A stretch of 33,356 nucleotides of DNA. Origin: an uncultured Veillonella sp. (GTDB taxonomy: Bacteria > Bacillota > Negativicutes > Veillonellales > Veillonellaceae). The position numbers and the translations under genes are program-made. Shown piece by piece: positions 1 to 8,761 of this stretch. The first letter of the stretch is position 1; every line of letters begins with the position of its first letter. The notes below the pieces were generated by a model. That model ran no database searches and was not told the origin of the DNA. It saw only the letters and a list, made by a program, of their open reading frames with translations. Where the stretch lies: the NCBI RefSeq assembly GCF_900545795.1, contig NZ_URAR01000021.1:1-33356 (forward strand), written 5' to 3'.

Positions 1-2213
1 TTAGCTAATTTAACAGTTAATCCACCATCTGCCTTAGCTACTACACCAATATTATTGTCGCTAAGTTTAGTTTCGTCTGCAATGCCACCTTTAATAGACA
101 AGGTTTCATTAAGATTCTTGCTAACAGTTACACCCTCTGTATCACCCGTAAATTGTAGACCATCTTCCTTAGTGGCTACTTTATCACTCAACTTAATATC
201 ATACGTAGTCTTACCATTTTGAGTTTTAGCAGCAATCGTTAAATTATTGTTTTCTACAGGAGTACCTAATGCATCTGCTCCAGGTGTTACCGCTTCACCA
301 TTGAGCGTAATCGCTGTATGTGCGTCACTAGCAGTTTCACTAATTGCTGAGGCTACTGTTCTCAACTGTGCAACGTTAACTGCATCAGTATCAGCTGTAC
401 CAGCGGCTACATTTGTAATCTGACGTGTTTTACCGTTTGCACCAACAGATACAGCAGCTAGTGTAGATTTCCAAGTAGCATCAGTTTTTGTGGATGCTGT
501 ATCTGTAACTGGATCATAACCAACAACACCTTTATCTACAATGGCAATAGAATCAAAACCAAGAGCTACACCACCTACTGTTTCCACATTTGCCTTGTGA
601 CCAATTACAACCGCATCAGTTGCAGTTAGCTCAGTTTCTTCATCAACAGAACCCAATACGATACTATTGTTAGCACCAGTTAATTTACGGTTATCACCAA
701 ATACAACGGCAGTCTTAGTATCTTTAACTGTATTATTAATACCTGCTAAAGTTACATCATCCACATTTTCAGCTACATTTTTATAACCCATAATGGAGTT
801 ATATTGACTAATGTCACTAGCTGTACCAGTTAAGGTATTTTTTACACCAATAATAGAAGAGGCACGAGTGTAATCAGCTTTGTTACTACCACCAATAGCC
901 AAAGTAGACCCGCCACTATCAGTATCACGTATAATTTTTAGCATTTTATCTTGCAATTCTTTAGCTGAATTTGCTGCTGAAGAACTATCCAATAAGCCCG
1001 TACCAGGAATAGAAATACTTGTTACAGAGTTAGTAATTTCATTACCTGCACCAAAGACTAAAGCCCCATTTGCATTGGCTACTTTATTCGCCAAACCTAC
1101 GATACTACTAGCTACACCAGAACTAGAGTTTTCAGCAGTAGCTGACTCCATGCTATTCATGGAACCCATAATAACGGCACCAAAGTTTTTACCTGCATCA
1201 GTAGAGTTGCGTCCACCAGCATAATTACCAGTGGCTATAGAGTAGGCACCGGTAATTGTAGAAAAAAGGCCATTGTTAAAACTATTAGTACCAATTGTAG
1301 TTGTATTAACGCCCACACCAGCAGCTCTTCGGCCTGCTTCAGTAGTCGTATTTATATCTACATCACCTAATTTACCAACATATTTATGAGTGCCAACCAT
1401 TAAGCTTCCAGAACGAGCATAAGAGTTTTCACCAATAGCTATGCCTGCTGCCACTTTAGATGGATCTGCAGGAATACGTGCAGTAGATAAGAAGTTACCA
1501 CTAAATGTAGTCTGTCCAAGGGCAAAGACAGCTTCTTGCTTACCAGCCATGTTTTCTACATAGGCATTTTGACCTAGAGAAATACCAGCACTTTGGTCCG
1601 CATAGTTTTCAACTTTAGCACCATTACCAATAGCAATGTCGCCACTGCCTTTACCACCATTACTATCCAAAATCCAAGCTTTATGACCAATGGCAATACT
1701 ATTGTGAGCTACTGCACTAGCCCCTACACCAGCAGCTAAGGCATTGTCACCCGTAGCGCCATCATTGTTGTAATTGCCACCTGGAGTGGTAGGAGCCTTT
1801 ACACTGTAGTAGTGTGTCTTATCAGAAAGAGCACCTATCCCACTTACAGTATAAGTAGAACCATCATTACGGGTAAATGTTAATATATTATCTTTTAGCG
1901 TAACACTTGTTGTATCAAGATTTTTCAACCCAGTAATTTCAATAGTTTCAGCATTACTATCTGTTAAAACTAACGTTCCGTCAGCCTTATTATATGTTAC
2001 TGCTCCACTGACAATAGTCGTATCAGTAGCATCAGCGGCCCAAACGCTACCACTAATCCCCGCGCTCAACGCCAACACAGCTAAAGCCACGCCAATACGC
2101 TGACCTGTCTGAGATTTTGTTGATGCTGTTTTACCAGCTTGTTTAGCAAGTTCAGAAACAACTACATAGCTGTTCTTAACCTTGCTCCAAATAACTTTGT
2201 AATGCTTATTCAT
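1..2213 (-). CDS. Trimeric autotransporter adhesin (YadA-like), 5' part only
   Basis: Surface adhesin of the type Vc family; the visible 737 codons run off the window edge with no stop, so the stalk remainder and the C-terminal YadA anchor are outside. The ATG at 2213 follows an AAGGAGG (2221-2227) at 7 nt. The N-terminus MNKHYKVIWSKVKNSYVVVS matches the extended signal peptide region (ESPR) of large autotransporters; a hydrophobic stretch (GVALAVLALSAGISG) and an AxA-like site (VWAAD) follow at about residues 41-60. Residues ~150-560 contain repeated short head motifs such as SIAIGHKA, DIAIGNGA, GIAIGENS and SIVLGS, typical of YadA/Hep_Hag head repeats. Near residue 597-615 a neck motif (NVAAGTADTDAVNVAQL) is followed by stalk-like sequence. 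The role, adhesion or biofilm or coaggregation, is known for the family; the ligand cannot be told. Confidence 0.93.
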   Translation of the reverse strand, partial: MNKHYKVIWSKVKNSYVVVSELAKQAGKTASTKSQTGQRIGVALAVLALSAGISGSVWAADATDTTIVSGAVTYNKADGTLVLTDSNAETIEITGLKNLDTTSVTLKDNILTFTRNDGSTYTVSGIGALSDKTHYYSVKAPTTPGGNYNNDGATGDNALAAGVGASAVAHNSIAIGHKAWILDSNGGKGSGDIAIGNGAKVENYADQSAGISLGQNAYVENMAGKQEAVFALGQTTFSGNFLSTARIPADPSKVAAGIAIGENSYARSGSLMVGTHKYVGKLGDVDINTTTEAGRRAAGVGVNTTTIGTNSFNNGLFSTITGAYSIATGNYAGGRNSTDAGKNFGAVIMGSMNSMESATAENSSSGVASSIVGLANKVANANGALVFGAGNEITNSVTSISIPGTGLLDSSSAANSAKELQDKMLKIIRDTDSGGSTLAIGGSNKADYTRASSIIGVKNTLTGTASDISQYNSIMGYKNVAENVDDVTLAGINNTVKDTKTAVVFGDNRKLTGANNSIVLGSVDEETELTATDAVVIGHKANVETVGGVALGFDSIAIVDKGVVGYDPVTDTASTKTDATWKSTLAAVSVGANGKTRQITNVAAGTADTDAVNVAQLRTVASAISETASDAHTAITLNGEAVTPGADALGTPVENNNLTIAAKTQNGKTTYDIKLSDKVATKEDGLQFTGDTEGVTVSKNLNETLSIKGGIADETKLSDNNIGVVAKADGGLTVKLA

Positions 2214-2227
2214 TAGTAAGCCTCCTT

Positions 2228-2687
2228 GTACTAAAATTAGCTCTCTTTTAACCTTCAAATTGTCGATACATATAGGTATAAATAATTTAAATATAAATCA
2301 TTTTTATTAATATGAATTTTACGTAAAAATAATCCTGCTCCTCTCTTATAAATACTAACGGACTATTCATTTATATTTTATTCTTTTATAACATTTCATG
2401 TCAATAAATTTAGAACATTTTTTGATTTTTAATTTCATTTTATTTTCACGCCTAAACCCACTCATTTCAGCTGTAATTTCAAAATTCATCTTGTTTTTAT
2501 AATTCTATTTATCATATAATTTTCACCTTTTATCATATACTCAATTTCAATCATATTTTTTGATTTATTATAACTTTTTATCATATTTTTAAATATATAA
2601 TTATCTTATTTAATTACTTTATTTGTTGTTTTAATTAATGGTAATTCAAGTATGCTTACAAGACCTACAAAATTTAAAATTTAGCAT
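2228..2687. other. AT-rich spacer upstream of the adhesin gene
   Basis: This 460-base spacer between the adhesin start and the gnd terminator is very AT-rich and has no credible ORF. It contains several near-copies of TTTATCATAT between about 2508 and 2590. It should hold the adhesin promoter (minus strand), but I could not pick one convincing -35/-10 pair. The base composition would suit bent DNA or binding of an AT-specific protein, which is inference only. Confidence 0.5.
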
Positions 2688-2731
2688 AAAAAAGACCACA
2701 ACTACATGTATATACACATATAGTTGTGGCC
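2688..2731 (-). terminator. Rho-independent terminator of gnd
   Basis: Reading the minus strand, CCACAACTA (2729-2721) pairs with TAGTTGTGG (2704-2696) around an AT-rich loop, followed by a run of six T (2693-2688). It lies 34 bases past the gnd stop. Confidence 0.8.
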
Positions 2732-2765
2732 ATTTGCCTGCTATATATAATTGTTCTCTTCTCGT

Positions 2766-4190
2766 TTATTTGCTTTCAGCTTCCCACTCTGTATGGAACA
2801 CGCCGTCTTTATCCGTGCGTTCGTATGTATGCGCACCGAAGAAGTCTCGTTGTGCTTGAATGAGATTAGCTGAAAGGCTAGCACGACGATAGCTATCGAA
2901 ATAATCTAAGGATGCAGAGAATGCTGGTGTAGGAATACCAAAGCGTTTAGCCTCGATAATCGCTTCACGCCATTTTGCTTGATGTGCCTGAATCGCTTCC
3001 ATGAAGAATGGATCTAAGAGCAAGTTGGACAATTCAGGATTGCGGTCGAAGGCTTTTTTAATATCTTCTAAGAAAACAGCACGAATGATACAACCACCAC
3101 GCCATAATAAAGCCATATCACCAAAGTTAATATTCCAGCTATATTCTTTAGCAGCTGCTTTAATTAATGCAAAGCCTTGCGCATAAGAACAAATTTTAGA
3201 CGCATATAAAGCAGAATGAATCGCATCGATAAATGCTTTTTTGTCGCCTTCATAGGTGCCTTCTGGCCCTTTTAATACATCAGCCGCTACAACTCGTTCA
3301 TCTTTGTATGCTGACATGCCACGAGCAAATACAGCCTCTGCAATGGTTGGGATTGGCACGCCAAGGTCAAGACCTTCTTGGCTAGTCCATTTACCAGTAC
3401 CCTTTTGACCAGCTTTATCTAAGATTAACTCTACAAGCGGAGTGCCTGTTTCTTTGTCTTTTACTTTTAAAATTTTAGACGTAATTTCAATTAAATAAGA
3501 ATCTAATAAACCCTTATTCCATTCAGCAAATACGTCAGCCATTTCATCATCGCTCATGTGAAGAATTTCCTTCATCATGAAATATGCCTCAGAGATGAGC
3601 TGCATATCACCGTATTCAATGCCATTGTGAACCATTTTTACATAGTGGCCTGCACCATCATTGCCCACATAGCTACAGCAAGGACCATCAGTTACTTTCG
3701 CAGCAATCGCTGTGAAAATTGGCGCCAATTCTTTGTAGGACGCTTCTGTTCCGCCTGGCATTAAGCTTGGACCATTAAGAGCGCCTTCTTCACCACCAGA
3801 TACGCCTACGCCTAAATAACGGAAGCCTTTAGCTTCAAGGTCTTTAGCACGACGAATAGTATCTTTAAAATAGGAGTTACCACCATCGATTAATGTATCG
3901 CCTTTATCTAAATATGGTAAAAAGGCTTCAATCATATCATCTACTGGTTTACCAGCTTTAACTAAGAACATGATTTTACGAGGTTTTTCCAACATGTTAA
4001 CGAATTCTTCTGGCGTATGAGCACCACCAATAGTGCCTTCATGACCATAGTTCTTAACAAAATCATCTGTTTTTTGAGGTGTGCGGTTGTACACAGCAAT
4101 GCTAAATCCATTACGTGCTACATTGCGCGCTAAGTTCTGCCCCATAACAGCTAAACCAACTAAACCAAATTCAAACTTTTTATTTTCCAT
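2766..4190 (-). CDS. gnd: 6-phosphogluconate dehydrogenase, decarboxylating
   Basis: Oxidises 6-phosphogluconate to ribulose 5-phosphate and CO2 with NADP in the cytosolic oxidative pentose phosphate pathway. At 474 residues it has the length of the long (E. coli-type, ~468) class. The N-terminal dinucleotide fold shows GLVGLAVMGQNLA (residues 9-21). The substrate signature GVSGGEEGALNGPSLMPGG spans 129-147, and the catalytic segment KMVHNGIEYGD gives Lys185 and Glu192 with His188/Asn189. KGTGKWT follows in the helical domain. The ATG at 4190 is preceded by GAGGAGAT. A TATAAT-like -10 lies near 4250 with a poor -35. The gene is followed by its own terminator and is probably transcribed alone. 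Confidence 0.97.
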   Translation of the reverse strand: MENKKFEFGLVGLAVMGQNLARNVARNGFSIAVYNRTPQKTDDFVKNYGHEGTIGGAHTPEEFVNMLEKPRKIMFLVKAGKPVDDMIEAFLPYLDKGDTLIDGGNSYFKDTIRRAKDLEAKGFRYLGVGVSGGEEGALNGPSLMPGGTEASYKELAPIFTAIAAKVTDGPCCSYVGNDGAGHYVKMVHNGIEYGDMQLISEAYFMMKEILHMSDDEMADVFAEWNKGLLDSYLIEITSKILKVKDKETGTPLVELILDKAGQKGTGKWTSQEGLDLGVPIPTIAEAVFARGMSAYKDERVVAADVLKGPEGTYEGDKKAFIDAIHSALYASKICSYAQGFALIKAAAKEYSWNINFGDMALLWRGGCIIRAVFLEDIKKAFDRNPELSNLLLDPFFMEAIQAHQAKWREAIIEAKRFGIPTPAFSASLDYFDSYRRASLSANLIQAQRDFFGAHTYERTDKDGVFHTEWEAESK

Positions 4191-4412
4191 TCTTATCTCC
4201 TCTTCTGCAAAATATATCTTGCGTTGTTTTTAGAGTATATATGTATTATATCATATTCCAATAATCTATTAATTGGCTAAGCTTTCTCTCGTCATATTGG
4301 TAAAATAAATTGCAGTTCACTGCTTATATATTTAGTCCGCTCTAGTTACTATTACAGACTCAATTGCCATTCGCAACTTGCATATGCTTAATTGCCCCTA
4401 AGCGCTACTTAC

Positions 4413-5273
4413 TTAATTGCGACTCACATGATGTTGTTCTTTCAAGCGACCAATCATGACAGATGCAATAAACATCAATATACCAGCGCCAATGGTCATC
4501 CAAGACAACCATTCATTAAAGAGCATAAAGCCCCAGAAGGCGTTAAAGAATACCCCAATATACTGCAGGAACTGTGCTACTACAGCATTGGTAGCCACAA
4601 AGGCACCTGTTAGGAAGAATTGAGCAAATACGGAGATACCACCGATGACAAAAATTAAAATCCATTGTCGTGTATCAGGCCATACAAAGTCTTCCCACAT
4701 AAAAATACCACCTACTACAATCATGGATACTAAGAAGTAAAACATGATTTCATAGGGGCTATGATGACCACTCTGGCTAATCTGACGAATCGTCGTATAC
4801 GCTGCCGCCGCAAATAAAGCACCGCCAATGGCATATAAAGAGTACCAGTGGAAATCATTATATGACCAAGGCTTGATCATAATAATAACAGCCAACAAGA
4901 TAACCAATAACCATTTGCCAGCACCACTAGGGATAGGCTCTTTTAAAATATACGTGCTAAAAATAAACACGAAAATCCCCGATAATTGGAATAATATGGA
5001 CGCATCCGCAAGCTGCATATAAGCAAGGGCAAGGAAGTTTAAGAAATTGCCTAAACCACCGAATACACCGCGCATCACTAGCATGCCACGGTTTTCTGTG
5101 GAGAAGGATATCTTATGCCACCCCATATACGCCAAAACAGCTACTGTGCCAATGAGGCCACGGAAAAAAGTAATCTCCGCCGCCGGCATACCTTGCCCTA
5201 GCATTTTTACAAAGGCATTCATAATACTCAACAACAATGCCGATGACACTGCATAGAAAAAGGCTTTTTTCAT
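4413..5273 (-). CDS. EamA-family (DMT superfamily) transporter
   Basis: Integral inner-membrane protein of 286 residues with about ten hydrophobic segments arranged as two five-helix halves, the usual EamA/RhaT architecture. The first half opens with AVSSALLLSIMNAFVKMLGQGMPAAEITFFRGLIG, a layout typical of S-adenosylmethionine or amino-acid/metabolite exporters of this superfamily; the second half starts near residue 147. The substrate cannot be read from sequence. The ribosome binding site before the ATG at 5273 is weak. It lies downstream of thrC on the same strand (111-base gap), so it may be co-transcribed, but an inverted repeat sits between them. Confidence 0.9.
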   Translation of the reverse strand: MKKAFFYAVSSALLLSIMNAFVKMLGQGMPAAEITFFRGLIGTVAVLAYMGWHKISFSTENRGMLVMRGVFGGLGNFLNFLALAYMQLADASILFQLSGIFVFIFSTYILKEPIPSGAGKWLLVILLAVIIMIKPWSYNDFHWYSLYAIGGALFAAAAYTTIRQISQSGHHSPYEIMFYFLVSMIVVGGIFMWEDFVWPDTRQWILIFVIGGISVFAQFFLTGAFVATNAVVAQFLQYIGVFFNAFWGFMLFNEWLSWMTIGAGILMFIASVMIGRLKEQHHVSRN

Positions 5274-5323
5274 TACATCACTACTTTCTAGCTATTAAAT
5301 TGTTCTGTTTATTATGCCTATGC

Positions 5324-5360
5324 TCGTTTAACTCATCCCCCATTAGGTAAAGTTAAACGA
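5324..5360. repeat. 10-bp inverted repeat between thrC and the EamA gene
   Basis: TCGTTTAACT (5324-5333) and AGTTAAACGA (5351-5360) are perfect inverted copies with a 17-base loop. No T-run follows on either strand, so it is not a classical terminator. A 12-bp palindrome GGCTTTAAAGCC (5371-5382) sits next to it, just past the thrC stop. Confidence 0.6.
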
Positions 5361-5384
5361 ACACAGACTAGGCTTTAAAGCCAA

Positions 5385-6884
5385 TTATTTTCCAAAGCTG
5401 TCGATGAAATCTAAGATTTCACGTCCCATCGATTCTTTGTCGATTGTCTTAGTAAAACGAAGTTCTTTGTCTTGTAACTCAGCTAATTGTTTTGGAAATG
5501 CCACGCCAGTAACTGCCGAAATATGCTCTAAACTATCATAAGGTGTAACACCTTTTTCTAGTTCTAAGGCCTCACAAATAGCTGGTGGGAATTTAAATGG
5601 ATGCGCCGTAGCCGCAATAATTGTATGACGGCCACCATCTTCTGGATGCTCTTGTAGCTCCTTCATGTAGGCCCCCATAGCCACAGCTGTATGAGGATCT
5701 AATAAATAGCCATAGGAATTGTATACTTGCTCAATGATAGCCTTCGTTTCTTCGTCATTTACGAATTGACCACTAAACAATTGTTGAATGCGTTTTAATT
5801 CCTCATCCGTTACAGATAATTTACCGGTGCTCTTAAGGTCTGCCATGCGCGCTTTCGTTATGTCCGGATCTTGTCCGCTCATATAATATAAAAAGCGTTC
5901 AAAATTAGAGCTTTCCAAGATGTCCATGGATGGTGAAATCGTCGTATAGAACGGACGATTCATATCATAAGTGCCATTCTTAAAGAAATCAGTGAGCACA
6001 TTGTTGCGATTGGAAGCACAGATTAACTTGCCAATAGGCACGCCCATTAATTTTGCAAAATAGGCTGCTAAAATATTGCCAAAGTTACCTGTTGGCACAA
6101 TGACGTTGAAGGCTTCATCCTTGTGAATCGCACCTTGTCCGACCAATTCCTCATAAGCTGCTACATAGTACACCACTTGTGGCGCCAATCGTCCCACATT
6201 AATCGAATTCGCACTGGAGAAGCGAACTCCTTTAGCGGCTGCTTTTTCAGCCATCGCTTCGTCCACAAAGAGACGTTTTAAAAATTGCTGCGCATCGTCA
6301 AAATTACCGTTAATGGCGGTTACATTCACATTAGCCCCTTCTTGCTTTTGCATTTGTTCTTGTTGCATAGGACTAACACCATCTGTAGGGTAAAACACTT
6401 GAATATGTGTGCCCGCTACATCTTTAAAACCTTCTAAAGCAGCCTTTCCTGTATCACCAGAAGTAGCCGTTAAAATCAAGACTTCTTTATCTTCCCCTTC
6501 AGCCTCTTTAGCCGCTACTAAAAGATATGGGAATAAGGACAAGGCCATATCTTTAAAGGCTTGTGTGCGACCGTGGAATAATTCCAATACAGAAACACGC
6601 TCAAGCAAGGAATGAATGGGCGCAATATCAGTGGTACTGAAATTGCTAGTACTATAGGCTGCGTTGATCATTTCTTTTAAATGAGCCTCTGAAAAACATG
6701 GGAAAAACTTACTGAGCACAATAAAAGCAATCTCCTGATAGCTTTTATCTGCAATCATATCATATGTAATAGTCCGTTCAGGAAATCCTGCTGGCACATA
6801 TAAACCACCATCATTAGCTAAGCCGTGAAGCAAAGCATATGTTTCACTAACATTTTGTACACTACGGGTACTTGTATATTTCAT
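5385..6884 (-). CDS. thrC: Threonine synthase
   Basis: PLP enzyme that converts O-phosphohomoserine to threonine, the last step of threonine synthesis. The start at 6884 (MKYTSTRSVQNVSE) gives 499 residues, close to the E. coli-type long class, and begins exactly where family members do; it has AGGG and AGAG just upstream. An in-frame upstream extension to 6932 exists but adds 16 residues that do not look like the family. The PLP lysine is in FHGRTQAFKDMALSLFP (Lys111 of the 499-residue form). LTATSGDTGKAALEGF is the phosphate-binding and serine/threonine loop, and VPTGNFGNILAAYFAK is the glycine-rich cofactor loop. It is a standalone gene here, without hom or thrB beside it. Confidence 0.96.
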   Translation of the reverse strand: MKYTSTRSVQNVSETYALLHGLANDGGLYVPAGFPERTITYDMIADKSYQEIAFIVLSKFFPCFSEAHLKEMINAAYSTSNFSTTDIAPIHSLLERVSVLELFHGRTQAFKDMALSLFPYLLVAAKEAEGEDKEVLILTATSGDTGKAALEGFKDVAGTHIQVFYPTDGVSPMQQEQMQKQEGANVNVTAINGNFDDAQQFLKRLFVDEAMAEKAAAKGVRFSSANSINVGRLAPQVVYYVAAYEELVGQGAIHKDEAFNVIVPTGNFGNILAAYFAKLMGVPIGKLICASNRNNVLTDFFKNGTYDMNRPFYTTISPSMDILESSNFERFLYYMSGQDPDITKARMADLKSTGKLSVTDEELKRIQQLFSGQFVNDEETKAIIEQVYNSYGYLLDPHTAVAMGAYMKELQEHPEDGGRHTIIAATAHPFKFPPAICEALELEKGVTPYDSLEHISAVTGVAFPKQLAELQDKELRFTKTIDKESMGREILDFIDSFGK

Positions 6885-7106
6885 CTCTCTATCCCTCATA
6901 TTCCTATAAACAACGATTGTACAACAAATCAATCTATGAATTCTACCATAACCTCCCTAAGCAAATACAATATGATAGCCGTACAATTACAGTACCATTA
7001 GTACTTAAAAGCCTAATAAAATAATTGCTGATAAAGAAATATAGGCTAGAACCCTATTTATAGATTATCATTTTATTATAACTAAAATGAAGAGAATTTT
7101 CTAGGC

Positions 7107-7150
7107 AAAAAACGAACCCCCTACTACAAAAGTAATAGAGGGTTCGTTTT
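7107..7150 (-). terminator. Terminator downstream of tRNA-Lys
   Basis: AACGAACCCCCTACTAC and GTAATAGAGGGTTCGTT form a long stem with one or two bulges. On the minus strand it is followed by TTTTTT (7112-7107 region), right after the tRNA-Lys gene; the plus strand also ends in TTTT. Confidence 0.8.
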
Positions 7151-7158
7151 AATTTATG

Positions 7159-7234
7159 TGGTGGATCACCAGGGGTTCGAACCCTGGACACCCTGATTAA
7201 GAGTCAGGTGCTCTGCCAGCTGAGCTAGTGATCC
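7159..7234 (-). tRNA. tRNA-Lys (anticodon CTT)
   Basis: On the minus strand the gene starts GGATCACTAGCTCAGCTGG and ends GTGATCCACCA with CCA encoded (76 nt). The acceptor arms GGATCAC/GTGATCC pair fully. The anticodon stem is CCTGA/TCAGG around the loop CTCTTAA, so the anticodon is CTT, reading AAG lysine codons. The T arm has GTTCGAA. It sits alone between thrC and a LysR gene with its own promoter and terminator. Confidence 0.97.
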
Positions 7235-7248
7235 ATAGAACGTTACTA

Positions 7249-7277
7249 ATTATACTCCAATACATTTTAATTGTAAA
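7249..7277 (-). promoter_or_regulatory. Sigma70-type promoter of tRNA-Lys
   Basis: On the minus strand TTTACA (7277-7272), a 17-bp spacer and a perfect TATAAT (7254-7249). The expected start is about 10 bases before the mature tRNA 5' end, so the tRNA has almost no leader. Confidence 0.8.
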
Positions 7278-7351
7278 GGATAAAAATATAGAATTGTTCC
7301 ACCTAGATTTTGTCTTGCTCAACCAGTCTATAAGGCGTCAAATATGAAGTT

Positions 7352-8248
7352 TTACACTTCACGAGACGCGCCAAAGGTCGTCTCCATAATTTCGATAAAT
7401 TCTTTAGTCAACCCATTCATTCCCTCTTTGCTAGCAAAGGCACCATAGGTTCGATTAATGCGCGCTTCATTATTATATAGAGGTACTCGCGCTACTTTTT
7501 CTTTATACAGCGAGCTCCCCTCGCCACCTTCTACAATCATAAAACCACGATTACTTAAAACTAGAAGATGGGCTTCTTCCATATTCTCTACAAAGATACA
7601 TTCACTTTTTACACCCATATCATTGTGATAATAAGCGGCTTCCATTTTTTCTTGTTCTTTGGAGGCCAATAAAATGCACGGCGTATGTCTCAAATCATCA
7701 AAACTTATACGTTGCAGATCGCTCAAAGGATTTGCTTTTGCTAATTCTACAAACATGGGATTGCGACGAAGTACAACATTGACATAACTATCTGCAAAGA
7801 CCCGACGTTGGTCATTAAAAGCCACTTGAATTGTTTCATTCTTAAGCATCCAATAGAGTTCCTCATGAGTTCCACTAGTTACATGAATCTCCACATCTGG
7901 ATGTCGTTCATAGAAAGTGGCTACACATTCTTCTATCTCAGGTCCTCTATACCCACGTAAATAGCCAAGGTGAAAAATATCCCCCGTATCCCGATGAATA
8001 CGCTTTATATCATTACATAATTTTTCATAATCAGATACTATAACAATGCCACGTTGATAAAATTGTTCTCCTGCCGGCGTAAGCGAAAAGGTTCTATTAT
8101 GACGCCACAAAAGCTCAACCCCTAGCTCTCGCTCTAAGGCCCTAATCTGTTGTGATATAGCGGATTGTGATATATGACAGGCCTCAGCAGCTTCACTAAA
8201 GTTATGATATTTAACAACCGCTAAAAAATATCGCAATTGTGTCAACAT
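7352..8248 (-). CDS. LysR-family transcriptional regulator
   Basis: 298 residues, the usual LysR length. The N-terminal winged helix-turn-helix (about residues 1-60) reads MLTQLRYFLAVVKYHNFSEA and then CHISQSAISQQIRALERELG, the classic LysR recognition helix. The rest is the two-lobed periplasmic-binding-protein-like effector domain; the effector is unknown. AGGAGA precedes the ATG at 8248. Upstream at 8253-8281 the minus strand has two copies of ATAGCATA 11 bases apart, a possible autoregulatory site. No divergent target gene is present: the upstream neighbour is the small protein gene on the same strand, separated by a terminator. The regulon is therefore not evident. Confidence 0.93.
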   Translation of the reverse strand: MLTQLRYFLAVVKYHNFSEAAEACHISQSAISQQIRALERELGVELLWRHNRTFSLTPAGEQFYQRGIVIVSDYEKLCNDIKRIHRDTGDIFHLGYLRGYRGPEIEECVATFYERHPDVEIHVTSGTHEELYWMLKNETIQVAFNDQRRVFADSYVNVVLRRNPMFVELAKANPLSDLQRISFDDLRHTPCILLASKEQEKMEAAYYHNDMGVKSECIFVENMEEAHLLVLSNRGFMIVEGGEGSSLYKEKVARVPLYNNEARINRTYGAFASKEGMNGLTKEFIEIMETTFGASREV

Positions 8249-8286
8249 AAGTGTATCTCCTATGCTATAAATATGCTATGAAACAT

Positions 8287-8324
8287 AAAAAAGGACTATC
8301 TCGCCATCTAGCGAAATAGTCCTT
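8287..8324 (-). terminator. Terminator of the 49-residue small gene
   Basis: AAGGACTAT (8291-8299) pairs with ATAGTCCTT (8316-8324), extended by TCGC/GCGA across a six-base loop. On the minus strand the stem runs into TTTT (8290-8287). It starts about 10 bases after the small ORF stop, which supports that ORF being a real transcription unit. Confidence 0.85.
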
Positions 8325-8334
8325 CTATGTCTTA

Positions 8335-8484
8335 TTATAGATTACCGATGCCTAGGACCCAGTAGATGGCTAAGCGAAGTAGACTTAATCCTAAAATAAC
8401 TTCTACAAGGAAGTGTAATGTACCTTCCATGTTTTTCCCCAAACGAGATAAACCCGATTTATACGCAATATCGCAACCGCACAT
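8335..8484 (-). CDS. Small hypothetical protein, 49 residues, one membrane segment
   Basis: ATG at 8484, TAA at 8337-8335. The protein begins MCGCDIAYKSGLSRLGKNME and continues GTLHFLVEVILGLSLLRLAIYWVLGIGNL. Support comes from a near-perfect ribosome binding site, GGAGGAG at 5 nt from the ATG, and from a strong terminator directly after the stop. The N-terminus has a Cys-Gly-Cys motif and basic residues; residues ~24-46 are hydrophobic enough for one transmembrane or membrane-associated helix. I do not recognise the family. Its closeness to the LysR gene may be chance, since a terminator separates them. It could be a membrane-associated regulator or stress peptide, but nothing in the sequence says which. 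Confidence 0.65.
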   Translation of the reverse strand: MCGCDIAYKSGLSRLGKNMEGTLHFLVEVILGLSLLRLAIYWVLGIGNL

Positions 8485-8761
8485 GATAACTCCTCCTATC
8501 ACACTTATGATATTAACAGCGATTGTGTTTAATCACTCATATCTTTTATTAATACAGACTGTTAGTTTCTATACATATATAATACTACAAACTAGGACTC
8601 TATAACAACGTTTGAAATAGCCGTCCTATATCAATTCCGCATATGATATAATTAAATCAGAGTTATTTTGAGTATTTTAGATATATCGAAATAATTAACT
8701 GTATCATAATGGTATGTTTTCTAAGTTATAAACAAAATATATTGTAGTAAAGGATTATCTC

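Noticed and set aside
880..1224. Plus-strand 114-codon ORF inside the adhesin
   Set aside because: It lies fully antisense to the adhesin coding frame, which has clear ESPR, head and neck motifs.
5324..5360. Terminator between thrC and the EamA gene
   Set aside because: The inverted repeat is perfect but has no T-run on either strand, so it is listed only as a repeat.
6885..6932. Longer N-terminus of thrC
   Set aside because: The 16 extra residues do not resemble family N-termini, while the ATG at 6884 begins at the usual MKYTSTR-like start.
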